Positions 21,902 to 30,118 of a stretch of 39,072 nt of DNA are shown here, piece by piece; within the stretch, counting starts at the first letter, position 1, and each line of letters begins with the position of its first letter. The notes below the pieces were generated by a model. That model was not told the origin of the DNA, did no database searches, and saw only the letters and a list, made by a program, of their open reading frames with translations. Source of the DNA: a virus; IMG/VR virus record IMGVR_UViG_3300028800_000194, positions 1 through 39,072 of that record, one strand, 5' to 3'. A program made the translations under genes and the position numbers.

Positions 21902-22792
21902 ATGTTTTTCCAAGTTCCAACTAACCCTAAGATTACCGAAACCCCTGATTTCGCTTCACGTCCTTATGTAGCAGGATTTGAAATGACCGTAACTGGCGCT
22001 ACCACTGCAACATTTCTACCTGGCTGCGCACGCTGTGTAGCATTTCCTGACAATATTTATTATCCTCCAATCAATACTAATGCTCCTGGCGTGATTACAT
22101 TGGATGTGTCTACTGTATTCATTCCACAGGGTCAATTAGATTTCAATGGTCAATTAATCATTGGAACTCCTATTGGATTTGGCGGATGCTTTCCATTACC
22201 ATTAACTCAAGCGGGCATGGCGGGTAACAATACCCTATTTCCGCTATATGCTGTTGGTGATTCTACTGGTGCTAACCCAACAACCATCATTGTTCCTACG
22301 AGCCAAGCGTTCTTGCCAGCTGGATATGATTCATTTGCGCGTGTTGGTGAAGTGTATATCGATGGTACTTTGTTCCACATCATTCCCTTCAAACAAACTG
22401 GGCATTATGAAGTTCGTCAATATGAATTAGGTAATAGCGTTACTGCGCTTAGCACATTGACCCCAGCTACTTCGCCAACCTTTGTTGATTTAACAGCTGT
22501 AAATGGTCCTATTGCCCCTGGATTTACATCTAAAGTTTTATTGAATATCTCCTTTAATCCTAATTCACAAACAGATGTTCTTACATTGAATCCAACAGGG
22601 TTAACTGGTACAGGAATTATTCTTCAAGGTTCTGTAGCGGGTGCTAAATCTACATTCTTGGTTGAAATGTTGCCTGGCATTGATGCAACTACTGGCCATG
22701 CTGGTATTGATTACTCAGCAAGTAGTGCTTTAGACACAGTTGATATCGAAGTGATTGGTTGGACTGATGATATGGGTGTTGCATTACGTTAA
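21902..22792 (+). CDS. putative head decoration/structural protein, copy 1 (296 aa)
   Basis: One of two 296-aa paralogues in tandem. Shared features are an N-terminal beta region, a GCFPLPL or GCFPVAF motif at about residue 97-103, and the strongly conserved GDSTG-NPTT-IV-T block followed by FLP-GYD-x-x-RVG (about 120-147). The second half is beta-rich and differs more. It contains no signal peptide and is encoded between portal and scaffold in the head operon, where virion proteins such as decoration or head-fibre proteins fit. That role is inferred. A strong terminator follows. Confidence 0.65.
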   Translation: MFFQVPTNPKITETPDFASRPYVAGFEMTVTGATTATFLPGCARCVAFPDNIYYPPINTNAPGVITLDVSTVFIPQGQLDFNGQLIIGTPIGFGGCFPLPLTQAGMAGNNTLFPLYAVGDSTGANPTTIIVPTSQAFLPAGYDSFARVGEVYIDGTLFHIIPFKQTGHYEVRQYELGNSVTALSTLTPATSPTFVDLTAVNGPIAPGFTSKVLLNISFNPNSQTDVLTLNPTGLTGTGIILQGSVAGAKSTFLVEMLPGIDATTGHAGIDYSASSALDTVDIEVIGWTDDMGVALR

Positions 22793-22812
22793 TAAAGTTT
22801 TTTTTAAAGCCT

Positions 22813-22848
22813 AGACCCTTAATAAACATTGAGGGTCTTTAATTTATT
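22813..22848 (+). terminator. intrinsic terminator between the paralogous decoration genes
   Basis: AGACCCTTAAT-AAAC-ATTGAGGGTCT (22813-22838) is an 11-bp stem with one G-U pair and a 4-base loop, followed by a T-rich TTAATTTATT stretch. It can reduce transcription into the second paralogue. The reading direction is rightward; the opposite strand lacks a T-run. Confidence 0.75.
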
Positions 22849-22863
22849 GAAAAGGAATAAATC

Positions 22864-23754
22864 ATGGCTCCTGCAGGCATACGTCCCACATTTTTCCCTA
22901 TGTTTACTAATGGTACTTATTCTGTTCCTTATTATGGTTCAGATCCATTTATCACTGGTTATGAATTAACTATTCCAACAGGAACTGCATGGCTTAGTGC
23001 GGGCACTAAATTTACTTTGAAACCTGGATCTGCAAGAGCTTTTGCTAGTGATTATGTTATTACTTATAATCCTTATCTAACACCAGGATTACCTGAACTT
23101 TTAAATTTAGATTTGAATACTACAGGTCCATTAGGATGTTTCCCCGTAGCATTTACTTATCTTAATGTTAATCTACAGTTAGAGCCTTTGCCTGTGTATG
23201 TTCTAGGAGATAGCACTGGAATTAATCCAACCACCGCTATTGTTTCCACAGGATATAACTTCCTTCCACCTGGTTATAATCAATGGCGCAGAGTTGGCAC
23301 TATTGTATTAAACAACATCTCTAGACAGTTAACTCAAATCACACAAAGTGGAACAGGAAATACGAGAGAATATACAGGACAACAGTTTCTTACTGGCGCC
23401 GCATATGGCCCCACTGTATTTTTCACAATCCCCCTAAGCGGTAATGATGGATTATTTTCTTCACCCATGGTGACGGATATATTGACACGCATGCAATTTC
23501 AACCTGCTAGCGTCACAGATTATGCTGCTATTTCCCAGTATAATGTAGCAAACAATACTGCCTTGATACCCTATCTCATTGCAGATAATAATGTTGCTAG
23601 CGGTGGCAGCATATTGTCAGAAACTTTTTGGATACCTGTTGGTAAAGGTCCAAGAGGAAATAATATCCAGTATGTTACTGTAGTGGGAGCTGGCGCATTA
23701 TTAGGTGTTCAACAATGTGGCTGGCGTGAGAGCATGGGATTACAGTTGGTTTAG
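22864..23754 (+). CDS. putative head decoration/structural protein, copy 2 (296 aa)
   Basis: Paralogue of 21902-22792, same length, with the shared GDSTGINPTTAIVSTG block, LPPGYNQWRRVG, and CFPVAF. The second half diverged (e.g. REYTGQQFLTG), and it ends WRESMGLQLV against WTDDMGVALR in copy 1. It lies after an intrinsic terminator, so its level may be lower than copy 1. The last codons, TTGGTTTAG, belong to an 18-bp direct repeat that recurs at 23968. It is the last rightward gene before the leftward accessory block. Confidence 0.65.
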   Translation: MAPAGIRPTFFPMFTNGTYSVPYYGSDPFITGYELTIPTGTAWLSAGTKFTLKPGSARAFASDYVITYNPYLTPGLPELLNLDLNTTGPLGCFPVAFTYLNVNLQLEPLPVYVLGDSTGINPTTAIVSTGYNFLPPGYNQWRRVGTIVLNNISRQLTQITQSGTGNTREYTGQQFLTGAAYGPTVFFTIPLSGNDGLFSSPMVTDILTRMQFQPASVTDYAAISQYNVANNTALIPYLIADNNVASGGSILSETFWIPVGKGPRGNNIQYVTVVGAGALLGVQQCGWRESMGLQLV

Positions 23755-23985
23755 ATTATTTAAATATAAAATATAATACAGAAATAAATATATACCCCAA
23801 TATTAATGTTTTATTAATTTTCTTATAATGCTCTATTTGTATATATAGATTTTTATTATCTTCTCTTTGCTGTTGTAAGTAAGATGCTTTTATAGAAGAA
23901 TCCAGCTGCATAGATGCAACAGCTCTTCTTAAAGTTTCTACCACGCCTTCTTTCACTTCTTTATCCCTTGGTTTAGATTATTTAA
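23746..23985. repeat. 18-bp direct repeats around a small membrane-protein gene
   Basis: TTGGTTTAGATTATTTAA occurs at 23746-23763 and again, identical, at 23968-23985. Both copies sit at the 3' ends of genes: the first at the rightward decoration gene, the second at the leftward 52-aa gene. The 66-aa gene lies between. Also, TCACTTCTTTATCC, the reverse of the GGATAAAGAAGTGA start region, occurs at 23953-23966 and 24133-24146. The pattern suggests insertion or duplication of a small gene cassette by recombination. Confidence 0.7.
23756..23956 (-). CDS. small C-terminally anchored membrane protein (66 aa)
   Basis: Starts with GTG (23956) after GGGATAAAGAA. The N-terminal half is helical and polar (MKEGVVETLRRAVASMQLD, then YLQQQREDNKNLYIQIEHYKK). 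One membrane helix (TLILGYIFISVLYFIF) ends the protein, so it is probably tail-anchored. The function is unknown; it might be an exclusion or membrane-modifying accessory gene carried as a small extra cassette. Confidence 0.6.
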   Translation of the reverse strand: MKEGVVETLRRAVASMQLDSSIKASYLQQQREDNKNLYIQIEHYKKINKTLILGYIFISVLYFIFK

Positions 23986-24136
23986 TTATTAGATACAAAG
24001 AAATAGCGCTGAATATTACTCCTATAAAGGAAAGAAATACTCTTAGAAAATTCCAAAATCCTATGTCAGCGAAAACGAATCCTATTAATATTAAATTTAT
24101 CATTAGAAATATTGCATTAGGGATAATCCAAATCAC
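23978..24136 (-). CDS. two-helix membrane peptide (52 aa)
   Basis: A short gene with a GTG start at 24136 preceded by AAGGATAAAGAA and a TAA stop at 23978. Nearly all residues are hydrophobic: two membrane helices (IIPNAIFLMINLILIGFVFA and FLRVFLSFIGVIFSAISLYL) separated by DIGFWN. The start region is nearly identical to that of the 66-aa gene. A holin-like or exclusion function is possible but unproven, since the identified lysis genes are elsewhere. Confidence 0.55.
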   Translation of the reverse strand: MIWIIPNAIFLMINLILIGFVFADIGFWNFLRVFLSFIGVIFSAISLYLIIK

Positions 24137-24197
24137 TTCTTTATCCTTCCATCTTAGCTTATTTGTCTATGGGTGTATTTTTATCTATGTATGGATT

Positions 24198-24458
24198 TTA
24201 TATATCCTTATTGTAGTAATTCGCAATAAAGTATAAAGCATCCGCAGTCGTCATATCTTTTGTAAAACGCCTAAGAATTATATGGCCATGTATAGTTTCT
24301 CCACCTGTCCGATCTTTAATCTTAATGATTTGTTGAACAATATAGTGTCCAGTATTATTTGGATCTTCAATGCAGGTTATCTTAGTTGAAGCTGACTCTG
24401 CATTTATACTTACATCACCAATAAAGGGGTTGCCATTAAATCTACCATCGATACTCAT
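24198..24458 (-). CDS. hypothetical accessory protein (86 aa)
   Basis: Beta-rich start (MSIDGRFNGNPFIGDVSINAE) with a Gly-Asn turn and a helix at the end (TTADALYFIANYYNKDI). No family recognised. It overlaps the LKPFD-family gene upstream by four bases, so it is translated with it. Confidence 0.55.
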   Translation of the reverse strand: MSIDGRFNGNPFIGDVSINAESASTKITCIEDPNNTGHYIVQQIIKIKDRTGGETIHGHIILRRFTKDMTTADALYFIANYYNKDI

Positions 24459-24751
24459 TTCTTTATTCCTTTTTTAACTTCAAATAACCATGGCACATGA
24501 TTGTCATATACCATTAGATCAAACTCATGGAACATCTCTGATGGCTGATATTGTCCATCCTCATTCCATGTTAACAACAGGTGTCTAGGTGGATTCATTT
24601 GCTTAACAATGCCGGCAATGCAGGGTGACTTACCATCTTTAACTTCACTGAATATGGTAATAGAAATCACCTTTAGATTACCTTTGGTGAACACATTGTT
24701 CTTATTGCCGGCTTGTATCCACTGCTTAAGATTGAACGGTTTTAGTTTCAC
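24455..24751 (-). CDS. LKPFN-family phage protein, copy C (98 aa)
   Basis: Third member of the family of 7774-8058 and 8652-8924: KLKPFNL start, NVFTKGNLKVISIT strand, SPCIAGIVK, LLTWNEDGQYQ, and FDLMV end. I place the start at GTG 24751 because it aligns with LKPF in the others and has GGGAA eight bases upstream; ATG 24766 is the alternative. The family occurs in two distant blocks of this genome, both leftward. Function unknown. Confidence 0.65.
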   Translation of the reverse strand: MKLKPFNLKQWIQAGNKNNVFTKGNLKVISITIFSEVKDGKSPCIAGIVKQMNPPRHLLLTWNEDGQYQPSEMFHEFDLMVYDNHVPWLFEVKKGIKK

Positions 24752-24953
24752 TTTGTTGATTCCCATGAGCAGATGTAACTAAATCACACAATGATTTAAA
24801 CGCAGTTTCGATATCAGCTGTAGCATTTGCAGAAGATATTCCAAGCTTAGCTAGAACAACTTGAGCCAAATGCTCTGCTGCACTTACCTCTATCCCTTCT
24901 AATGGTTTATTCAATTCTAACGCTAAACTTTCTAACATTTGTAATGATGACAT
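24726..24953 (-). CDS. hypothetical protein (75 aa)
   Basis: Start at 24953 (MSSLQMLES) is chosen because AAGGAG lies just before it; an upstream frame overlaps the next gene. The protein is helical, with SLALELNKPLEGIEVSAAEHLAQVVLAKLG in the centre, then DIETAFKSLCDLVTSAHG. No family recognised. It overlaps the LKPFN gene start by 26 bp. Confidence 0.55.
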   Translation of the reverse strand: MSSLQMLESLALELNKPLEGIEVSAAEHLAQVVLAKLGISSANATADIETAFKSLCDLVTSAHGNQQSETKTVQS

Positions 24954-24963
24954 TATTAACTCC

Positions 24964-25188
24964 TTATTTATCAAACCCATTAATAAACTCTTCCACATCT
25001 CTCTTCCTATATACAACCTGCCCAAATATCTTTAGGAACTTAGGACCTTTATTTTCCATACGCTCATGCGCAAGCTTACTTGTGGAAACTCTTCTTATAA
25101 GAGCCACCTCTGATTCATTGTGCAAAGAGTCTGGGGGTGACTCCCAGAAATCTTTTATGGTCTGCTCATCTGTTTTTTTAACTTTCAT
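24964..25188 (-). CDS. AlpA-like HTH protein (74 aa)
   Basis: Small DNA-binding protein: residues 28-71 read EVALIRRVSTSKLAHERMENKGPKFLKIFGQVVYRKRDVEEFI, the AlpA/excisionase pattern (helix, wing with GPKF, and a final YRKRDVEEFI strand-helix). It probably regulates this leftward accessory block or acts with the AlpA-like protein at 14271-14552. No integrase is seen, so a recombination role is unlikely. Confidence 0.7.
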   Translation of the reverse strand: MKVKKTDEQTIKDFWESPPDSLHNESEVALIRRVSTSKLAHERMENKGPKFLKIFGQVVYRKRDVEEFINGFDK

Positions 25189-25204
25189 TTATTAACCACG
25201 CTCA

Positions 25205-25432
25205 CTAATCTATCAAGTCCAAATTATATTTACCTAATATCAGTGATAATTCTATCTTCCTGATACATCCATGACATATGGTCATGTCTTTTTGTTGAAA
25301 TATAGATTTACTATCACCCTTACAAAATTCCATGGAGCATCTTTCATTTGAAATATGATCTGGAACAGACCCTCCATGAGCAATAACCCTTCCACCATTA
25401 GATTCTTTATAGAAGTGCAAAGATTTAATCAT
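25205..25432 (-). CDS. cysteine-containing hypothetical protein (75 aa)
   Basis: Contains four cysteines in a C-x4-C ... C-x2-C layout (CSMEFC at 32-37, CHGC at 53-56) that could bind zinc, in an otherwise small protein with a HISNERCSM segment and a C-terminal IELSLILGKYNLDLI helix. This is the first gene of the leftward accessory block. Upstream it faces the gene-free leader of the scaffold gene. Confidence 0.55.
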   Translation of the reverse strand: MIKSLHFYKESNGGRVIAHGGSVPDHISNERCSMEFCKGDSKSIFQQKDMTICHGCIRKIELSLILGKYNLDLID

Positions 25433-25598
25433 TCATACTTATTCCTTTAAATGAAAATAATTCTAGCCTAATAAACATCACAATACAAATATCTACATCA
25501 ATATCCATAAATAAAGATATTTTTACAAAAAAATACAATAGAATCAATAACTTGCATAAACATCCTTCATGCCTAATAATTAAGGTGTTAGTAATAAC

Positions 25599-25673
25599 CA
25601 GCTACGCAGCTGTAATGCGGTGAACCCAACCATGGGGAAAAATGGTCTGTACGCGACAGTAACGCGGTGAACC
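25599..25673 (+). promoter_or_regulatory. structured leader of the scaffold/coat unit
   Basis: The 273-bp gap 25433-25705 holds an AT-rich part and a GC-rich leader with small hairpins: CAGCT-ACGC-AGCTG (25599-25612), ACCAT-GGGGAAAA-ATGGT (25629-25646) and CGCG-ACAGTAA-CGCG (25652-25666). TAATGCGGTGAACC (25613-25626) is repeated with one change at 25660-25673. The second hairpin shows GGGGA in its loop, a form CsrA can bind. It lies 32 bases upstream of the scaffold ATG and could control translation or mRNA stability of the most expressed virion genes. Confidence 0.5.
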
Positions 25674-25705
25674 GTGACGGGGCAATAGTCAACGAGAGGT
25701 TTTAT

Positions 25706-26377
25706 ATGAGTGATGGTTTGTCTAATGATTTGGGTCAGGTAACTGATAGTCCAGAGATTTCTGCTGCGCCAAAAATGGTGTCACAGGATGAAGTAGAAAA
25801 GATTGTACATGCTGCAAAGATGAGAGAGCGTGAAAAGGCTGCCGCGGACATTGAACGCGTCAAAACTGAAGCTCAATCAAGGTTGCCAGCTGGTGTAGGT
25901 GGAAGCGCGATTAGTCGTGAAGACATTGATGCCATGGTAGATGCCAAGTTACAAGGCGTTCTAGAGAAGGCTGGTCAAAAAGCTGTTGCGCAGAAGATCA
26001 TGAATGATTTCACTGCAAAGATGGCATCAGGCTACGAAAAGTATCCAGATTTTCAAGACAAGATGGCAGATTTTGGGTTAGCTGATGTTACTGAATTAGT
26101 TCAGCTTGCCACAAATACTGAAAACACCGCTGATGTAATGTACGAGTTGGCTAGTAATGTTGGTAAAGCAGGTTCAATCCTGTCTCTTTATCAGAAGTCA
26201 CCCCGATTAGCCATGAAGGCTGTAGCAGAATTATCAAAGTCCATTAAGGATAATGAAGCTGCTAAGGGCGGTACACCATCAAAACCATTGTCACAAATAA
26301 AACCGACAACAACGGCTGTTGATAGTGGTACGCCTAGTGTCCAAGATTATTATAAACAATCATGGATACGTAAATAG
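25706..26377 (+). CDS. scaffolding protein (223 aa)
   Basis: Guides coat assembly and leaves the procapsid. Start at 25706 (MSDGLSND) is chosen because GAGAGG lies upstream. The protein is charged and helical (EVEKIVHAAKMREREKAAADIERVKTEA, about residues 32-59), has a coiled core and ends in a basic tail (QDYYKQSWIRK), as in P22-like scaffolds where a C-terminal helix-turn-helix binds coat. Assignment rests on its place between portal and coat and on composition. Confidence 0.8.
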   Translation: MSDGLSNDLGQVTDSPEISAAPKMVSQDEVEKIVHAAKMREREKAAADIERVKTEAQSRLPAGVGGSAISREDIDAMVDAKLQGVLEKAGQKAVAQKIMNDFTAKMASGYEKYPDFQDKMADFGLADVTELVQLATNTENTADVMYELASNVGKAGSILSLYQKSPRLAMKAVAELSKSIKDNEAAKGGTPSKPLSQIKPTTTAVDSGTPSVQDYYKQSWIRK

Positions 26378-26427
26378 TTTTAGGCACTCCTATCAACATT
26401 TAAAAATGGTTGATTTGGAGATCTAAA

Positions 26428-27705
26428 ATGACAACCCCGCAAAATACTTTACAACAGGTAGTCACGTACCAACGTGCCGGCCTTGCATACATGTTATTTC
26501 ATTCTGCATTTATTGTTACTTGTAATCCTAAATTTAATAACTTCCAAACTTTCTCTGGTAACTTAGGCGACACAGTTTCCTATGATTTACCATATCGTTT
26601 AACCAGTCAAAGCTCTTTAGTAGGTTCACCCCAAGGTGTTACACAACGTAAACGTACCTTGACTGTTGACCAACAAAAATTAGTGCCATGGGCATTTAGT
26701 AACCAACAAGTCATATTCAACATGAACGAACAATCCTATATGGATTACATCGGTCGTGGCGCTATGACCCAATTGTCATATGACGTTGAAGCATTTGTTG
26801 CTTCTTTAGCTGAAACTCGTCCTTACCGTTATTTCGGTGATGGCGTAACTCAATTATCAAACATTACCCAAGTGGCAAACATGCTTGCACAGTATCGTGC
26901 GTATGGTGCTGCTATGGATTATGACTTGAAGGTTTACTGGCCAACAACTGTAACTCCTAACATTGCGAGTTCAGCTGCAAACCAATTCGTTATCAGCCGT
27001 AACCAAGAAATCATGTCTAAATGGATGGTTTCAGATTGGCAAGGCGTTGAGTTCTATGAATCAATCCTATTACCACAACATACTTCTGGTACCGTTGGTA
27101 ACACTGGTCCTGCTGGCGTTGGTAACGTATTGACCGTTGTATCAACAAACGACGTTACTGGTAACAACATCACTCAAATTACTTTCAGTGGTGCTACACC
27201 AAACGATCCAAATGCTATCTTCCAATTTGATGGATTCACCTTCAATGATAACGTTGGAACTAACCCAAATCTTCGTTACTTAACCTTCGCTGGTTATAAA
27301 CAAAACGGCTTGGTCCCAGTTCAATGTCAAATCACAGCGCCTGCTGGCTCTGATGGTGCTGGCAACGTAACTGTAAACATTACTCCAACTTTATGCGCAA
27401 CTCCTGGCAACCAAAACCAAAACTTAACCTACAACATTGTTGCTGGTATGCAAGTTACGGTTCTACCAAGCCATATTTGTGGATTAATCGTTGGTGGTAA
27501 CGCTATGTACTTAGCAATGCCTCAATTGCCAGATCAATCACCGTATGTAACTTCAAATGAGAAAGATCCATTAACTGGTATCTCTACTCGTTTGTACACC
27601 GGTGCTATTCCTGGTCAAAACGAAATCACTTGGTGGCATGACTGTATTTATGGAGCAGACGCTGTTCCTGAATACTTAATGAAGATTGTTATTCCGTTAA
27701 GTTAA
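26428..27705 (+). CDS. major capsid protein, P22 gp5-like (425 aa)
   Basis: Shell protein with the HK97 fold. The length is close to P22 coat (430 aa). The N-terminal region (TTPQNTLQQVVTYQRAGLAYMLFHSAFI, then GDTVSYDLPYR) and the following FNMNEQSYMDYI segment fit the N-arm and E-loop region of P22-like coats. A beta-rich insertion (about 225-330, FQFDGFTFND) matches the inserted domain of P22 coat. The start at 26428 follows GGAG. A hairpin ATCAAC...GTTGAT lies at 26392-26414, upstream of the ribosome site, and may process or regulate the mRNA. Confidence 0.9.
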   Translation: MTTPQNTLQQVVTYQRAGLAYMLFHSAFIVTCNPKFNNFQTFSGNLGDTVSYDLPYRLTSQSSLVGSPQGVTQRKRTLTVDQQKLVPWAFSNQQVIFNMNEQSYMDYIGRGAMTQLSYDVEAFVASLAETRPYRYFGDGVTQLSNITQVANMLAQYRAYGAAMDYDLKVYWPTTVTPNIASSAANQFVISRNQEIMSKWMVSDWQGVEFYESILLPQHTSGTVGNTGPAGVGNVLTVVSTNDVTGNNITQITFSGATPNDPNAIFQFDGFTFNDNVGTNPNLRYLTFAGYKQNGLVPVQCQITAPAGSDGAGNVTVNITPTLCATPGNQNQNLTYNIVAGMQVTVLPSHICGLIVGGNAMYLAMPQLPDQSPYVTSNEKDPLTGISTRLYTGAIPGQNEITWWHDCIYGADAVPEYLMKIVIPLS

Positions 27706-27734
27706 TAGTCGATTATCGACAAATTGGGGGCCAT

Positions 27735-28472
27735 ATGTCTTATACGTCAGGCGAGCTTGTAACACGTGCTTGGTTTTTAACCGGTATCGTGAGTCGCGAC
27801 CTACAAGAGGTGTCTGGTTCCCAATTTGAAGATGGAATATTTTGTTTAAATGCCTTATTGGCAATGAATACTGCAAATCTGGGACTTATCCCTTATTTTA
27901 CTCAAACCCATTTTGATGGGGTTATCTCTCAAGAAACATATTTCTTCCCTAATCTTGTTCAGGTAGAGACTTTAACGTTTGTTATTCCTAATGATGCATC
28001 ACCGGACCAAACAGTACGATTCCCGATGTCTCGTAAATCTCGTGAAGATTATTGGGCAACGCCACGTGCTAATGGCGTAGCATCTTTACCTTATATATAT
28101 GAAACCGAAAGAGTCATGGGAGGTATGAATGTTAACGTTTACTTCACTCCTAATGAAGCTTATATATTCGAGATGTGGGGTAAATACTCCTTAACATCTA
28201 CAGTACCTAATCAAGATTTATCGTTAGTATATGATCCATATTATCTTGAATACTTACGCTATGGCGTAGCTACATACTTGTGTGAAGAATATAATGTTAT
28301 TCCTCCACCATCTATTGTTGCTAAGTTTAAACAATACGAACATCTTATTCGAAACACGAGCCCAACAGATTTTACCCAAAAAATCCAATGTCCTTTCAAT
28401 GGCAATTACGCACCAAACTATGCGTTTGCTAATGCCTCTGCTGGATATGTACCTGCTGGATGGGGGTATTAA
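27735..28472 (+). CDS. tail adaptor/head completion protein, P22 gp4-like (245 aa)
   Basis: Binds the portal and starts the tail machine. Residues 4-45 (TSGELVTRAWFLTGIVSRDLQEVSGSQFEDGIFCLNALLAM) have the helical gp4-like start, with the typical SGELVTRA segment. It is longer than P22 gp4 (166 aa), with a beta-rich middle part and a Pro/Asn-rich C-terminus (PFNGNYAPNYAFANASAG). It follows the coat gene by 29 bp and overlaps the next gene by one base. Confidence 0.75.
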   Translation: MSYTSGELVTRAWFLTGIVSRDLQEVSGSQFEDGIFCLNALLAMNTANLGLIPYFTQTHFDGVISQETYFFPNLVQVETLTFVIPNDASPDQTVRFPMSRKSREDYWATPRANGVASLPYIYETERVMGGMNVNVYFTPNEAYIFEMWGKYSLTSTVPNQDLSLVYDPYYLEYLRYGVATYLCEEYNVIPPPSIVAKFKQYEHLIRNTSPTDFTQKIQCPFNGNYAPNYAFANASAGYVPAGWGY

Positions 28473-30118
28473 TGCAGCCTACTGCTCAGCAACCTTTATT
28501 AGACGCACCAGTTAAAATTGTTGGCGGAAATCTATTTGGTCGTTTCCCAAAGATTTCTGATGAGCAAACTTTTAATATGGTTGTGTCTGATAAATTCTTA
28601 GTGTCATACGCAGGCTATAAAAAGATAAAAGATATTGTTGCTGGAAGCGCACAAGGCCGCGCTATTTATTCTAGTACTCGCGGTGGATTCATGATTGCCG
28701 TGATTAACAATCAGGTTCTAAAAATACAAGGTCCTTTGAATAACATAATTGTTCAATTTTTATTCAATTTGAATACTTATACAGGCGATGTGTTTATAGA
28801 TGAAAATATTGCGGCGCAAATAGCAATAGCAGATGGATCTGATTTATGGATTTATAATTGGTCTACAGGTATTTTTCAGACTGCGATATTGCCTAATAAT
28901 CCTTCAACAGGAAATCCTATTCAACCTGGATACGTTACTTATCATGATGGTTATTTTATTGTACCTGATTTGGAATCAGCCTCTTGGTACCTTTCCGCTT
29001 CTAATGATGGCCTAAATTGGTTATGGGGAGCAGGAGGCGTAGCAGTATCTGGTGCTATTCAAACTAAGCCTGATAATTCTGTTGCGGTAATTCGCGCTCC
29101 AGGCAAGGGCTCATTAATTTATGTATTTGGTAATAACGTTACTGAATTATGGAATGACGTAGGTCGTGGATTATTCCCTTATCAAAGAAATGCATCAACA
29201 AGTATTGACTATGGCTGTTTAAGTCCATCTACGATTGCTGCAATGTCTGACATGGTAGTCTGGCTGGCGGTGAATGAACGTTCTGGCCCGGTCATAATGA
29301 TGGCCAATGGATCTAGCAGCCAACCTATTTCTACTGATGGAATAGAATATCGTTTAGAGCAATTAATTAATCCAGCAGATTCGTTTGCATTCTTTTATAC
29401 AGAAGCTGGCCATGTCTACTATCAAATTACCTTTGCTGACCCTAGAGATAATCTGACATTAGTATATGATTTTGAATCAGGATTATTCAGCACATTAACA
29501 GATGAAAATCTTAATCATTACACAGCGTCTCGCATAGCTTATTTCAATGATACTTACTATTTCGTAAGCTTAAATGACGGAAATCTGTACGAACAGAGCT
29601 TTAAATATCCATATTACGATTATACGACTCCAAGCTTACTGATTCCTAATCCCAATCCACCGGAAATTAGGCAGATACCAAGGATAAGAATCACTCCTCC
29701 TACACGTCTTGCTGATAGCTCTAGATTTGTGGCGAGCAATCTATCCTTTACGTTAGAGCAAGGAGAAGATCCATTCTATGTACAAGATAGAATCGCTTTT
29801 ATAACTGATGAGCAAGGCGCACCCATTACTCAAGAGCCTATAGCAGGATATATAGCATCTGCATTAACCAATGAATACGTACTCAATCATTACATTCCAC
29901 GTATTGATTACTCAGTATCTAGAGATGGCGCTGAAGCTTGGAGTAATTACGTCAGCATTAAGATGAATCCACAAGCTAGAAGAAATAACCGCGTGCTGTT
30001 TAATCAAATTGGTTCTGCCAATGATTTGACACATCAATTTAGATTTTACAGCTTGGCTAGAGTGGTTTGCACCGATGGTGTAATGCAGACTCGGCAAAAT
30101 GGAATGGGGGCAGCATGA
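28472..30118 (+). CDS. tail hub/DNA stabilisation protein, P22 gp10-like (548 aa)
   Basis: Closes the head after packaging and holds the tail spikes. Beta-propeller-type blades repeat across the protein (e.g. GRAIYSSTRGGFMIAV, VFIDENIAAQIAIADGSDLWIYN, LGTTPLVYDFESG-like strands), and the later R-I-R-I-TPPT region gives a beta-sandwich. Residues 1-45 open QPLLDAPVKIVGGNLFGRFPKISDEQTFNMV, as in gp10 homologues. Start chosen at ATG 28472, overlapping the gp4-like stop (TAATG). It ends in an ATGA overlap with the next gene. Confidence 0.75.
   Translation: MQPTAQQPLLDAPVKIVGGNLFGRFPKISDEQTFNMVVSDKFLVSYAGYKKIKDIVAGSAQGRAIYSSTRGGFMIAVINNQVLKIQGPLNNIIVQFLFNLNTYTGDVFIDENIAAQIAIADGSDLWIYNWSTGIFQTAILPNNPSTGNPIQPGYVTYHDGYFIVPDLESASWYLSASNDGLNWLWGAGGVAVSGAIQTKPDNSVAVIRAPGKGSLIYVFGNNVTELWNDVGRGLFPYQRNASTSIDYGCLSPSTIAAMSDMVVWLAVNERSGPVIMMANGSSSQPISTDGIEYRLEQLINPADSFAFFYTEAGHVYYQITFADPRDNLTLVYDFESGLFSTLTDENLNHYTASRIAYFNDTYYFVSLNDGNLYEQSFKYPYYDYTTPSLLIPNPNPPEIRQIPRIRITPPTRLADSSRFVASNLSFTLEQGEDPFYVQDRIAFITDEQGAPITQEPIAGYIASALTNEYVLNHYIPRIDYSVSRDGAEAWSNYVSIKMNPQARRNNRVLFNQIGSANDLTHQFRFYSLARVVCTDGVMQTRQNGMGAA

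Noticed and set aside
26392-26414. Hairpin upstream of the coat gene
   Set aside because: A short AT-rich stem with a bulge. It may be real but is not strong enough for a separate feature.
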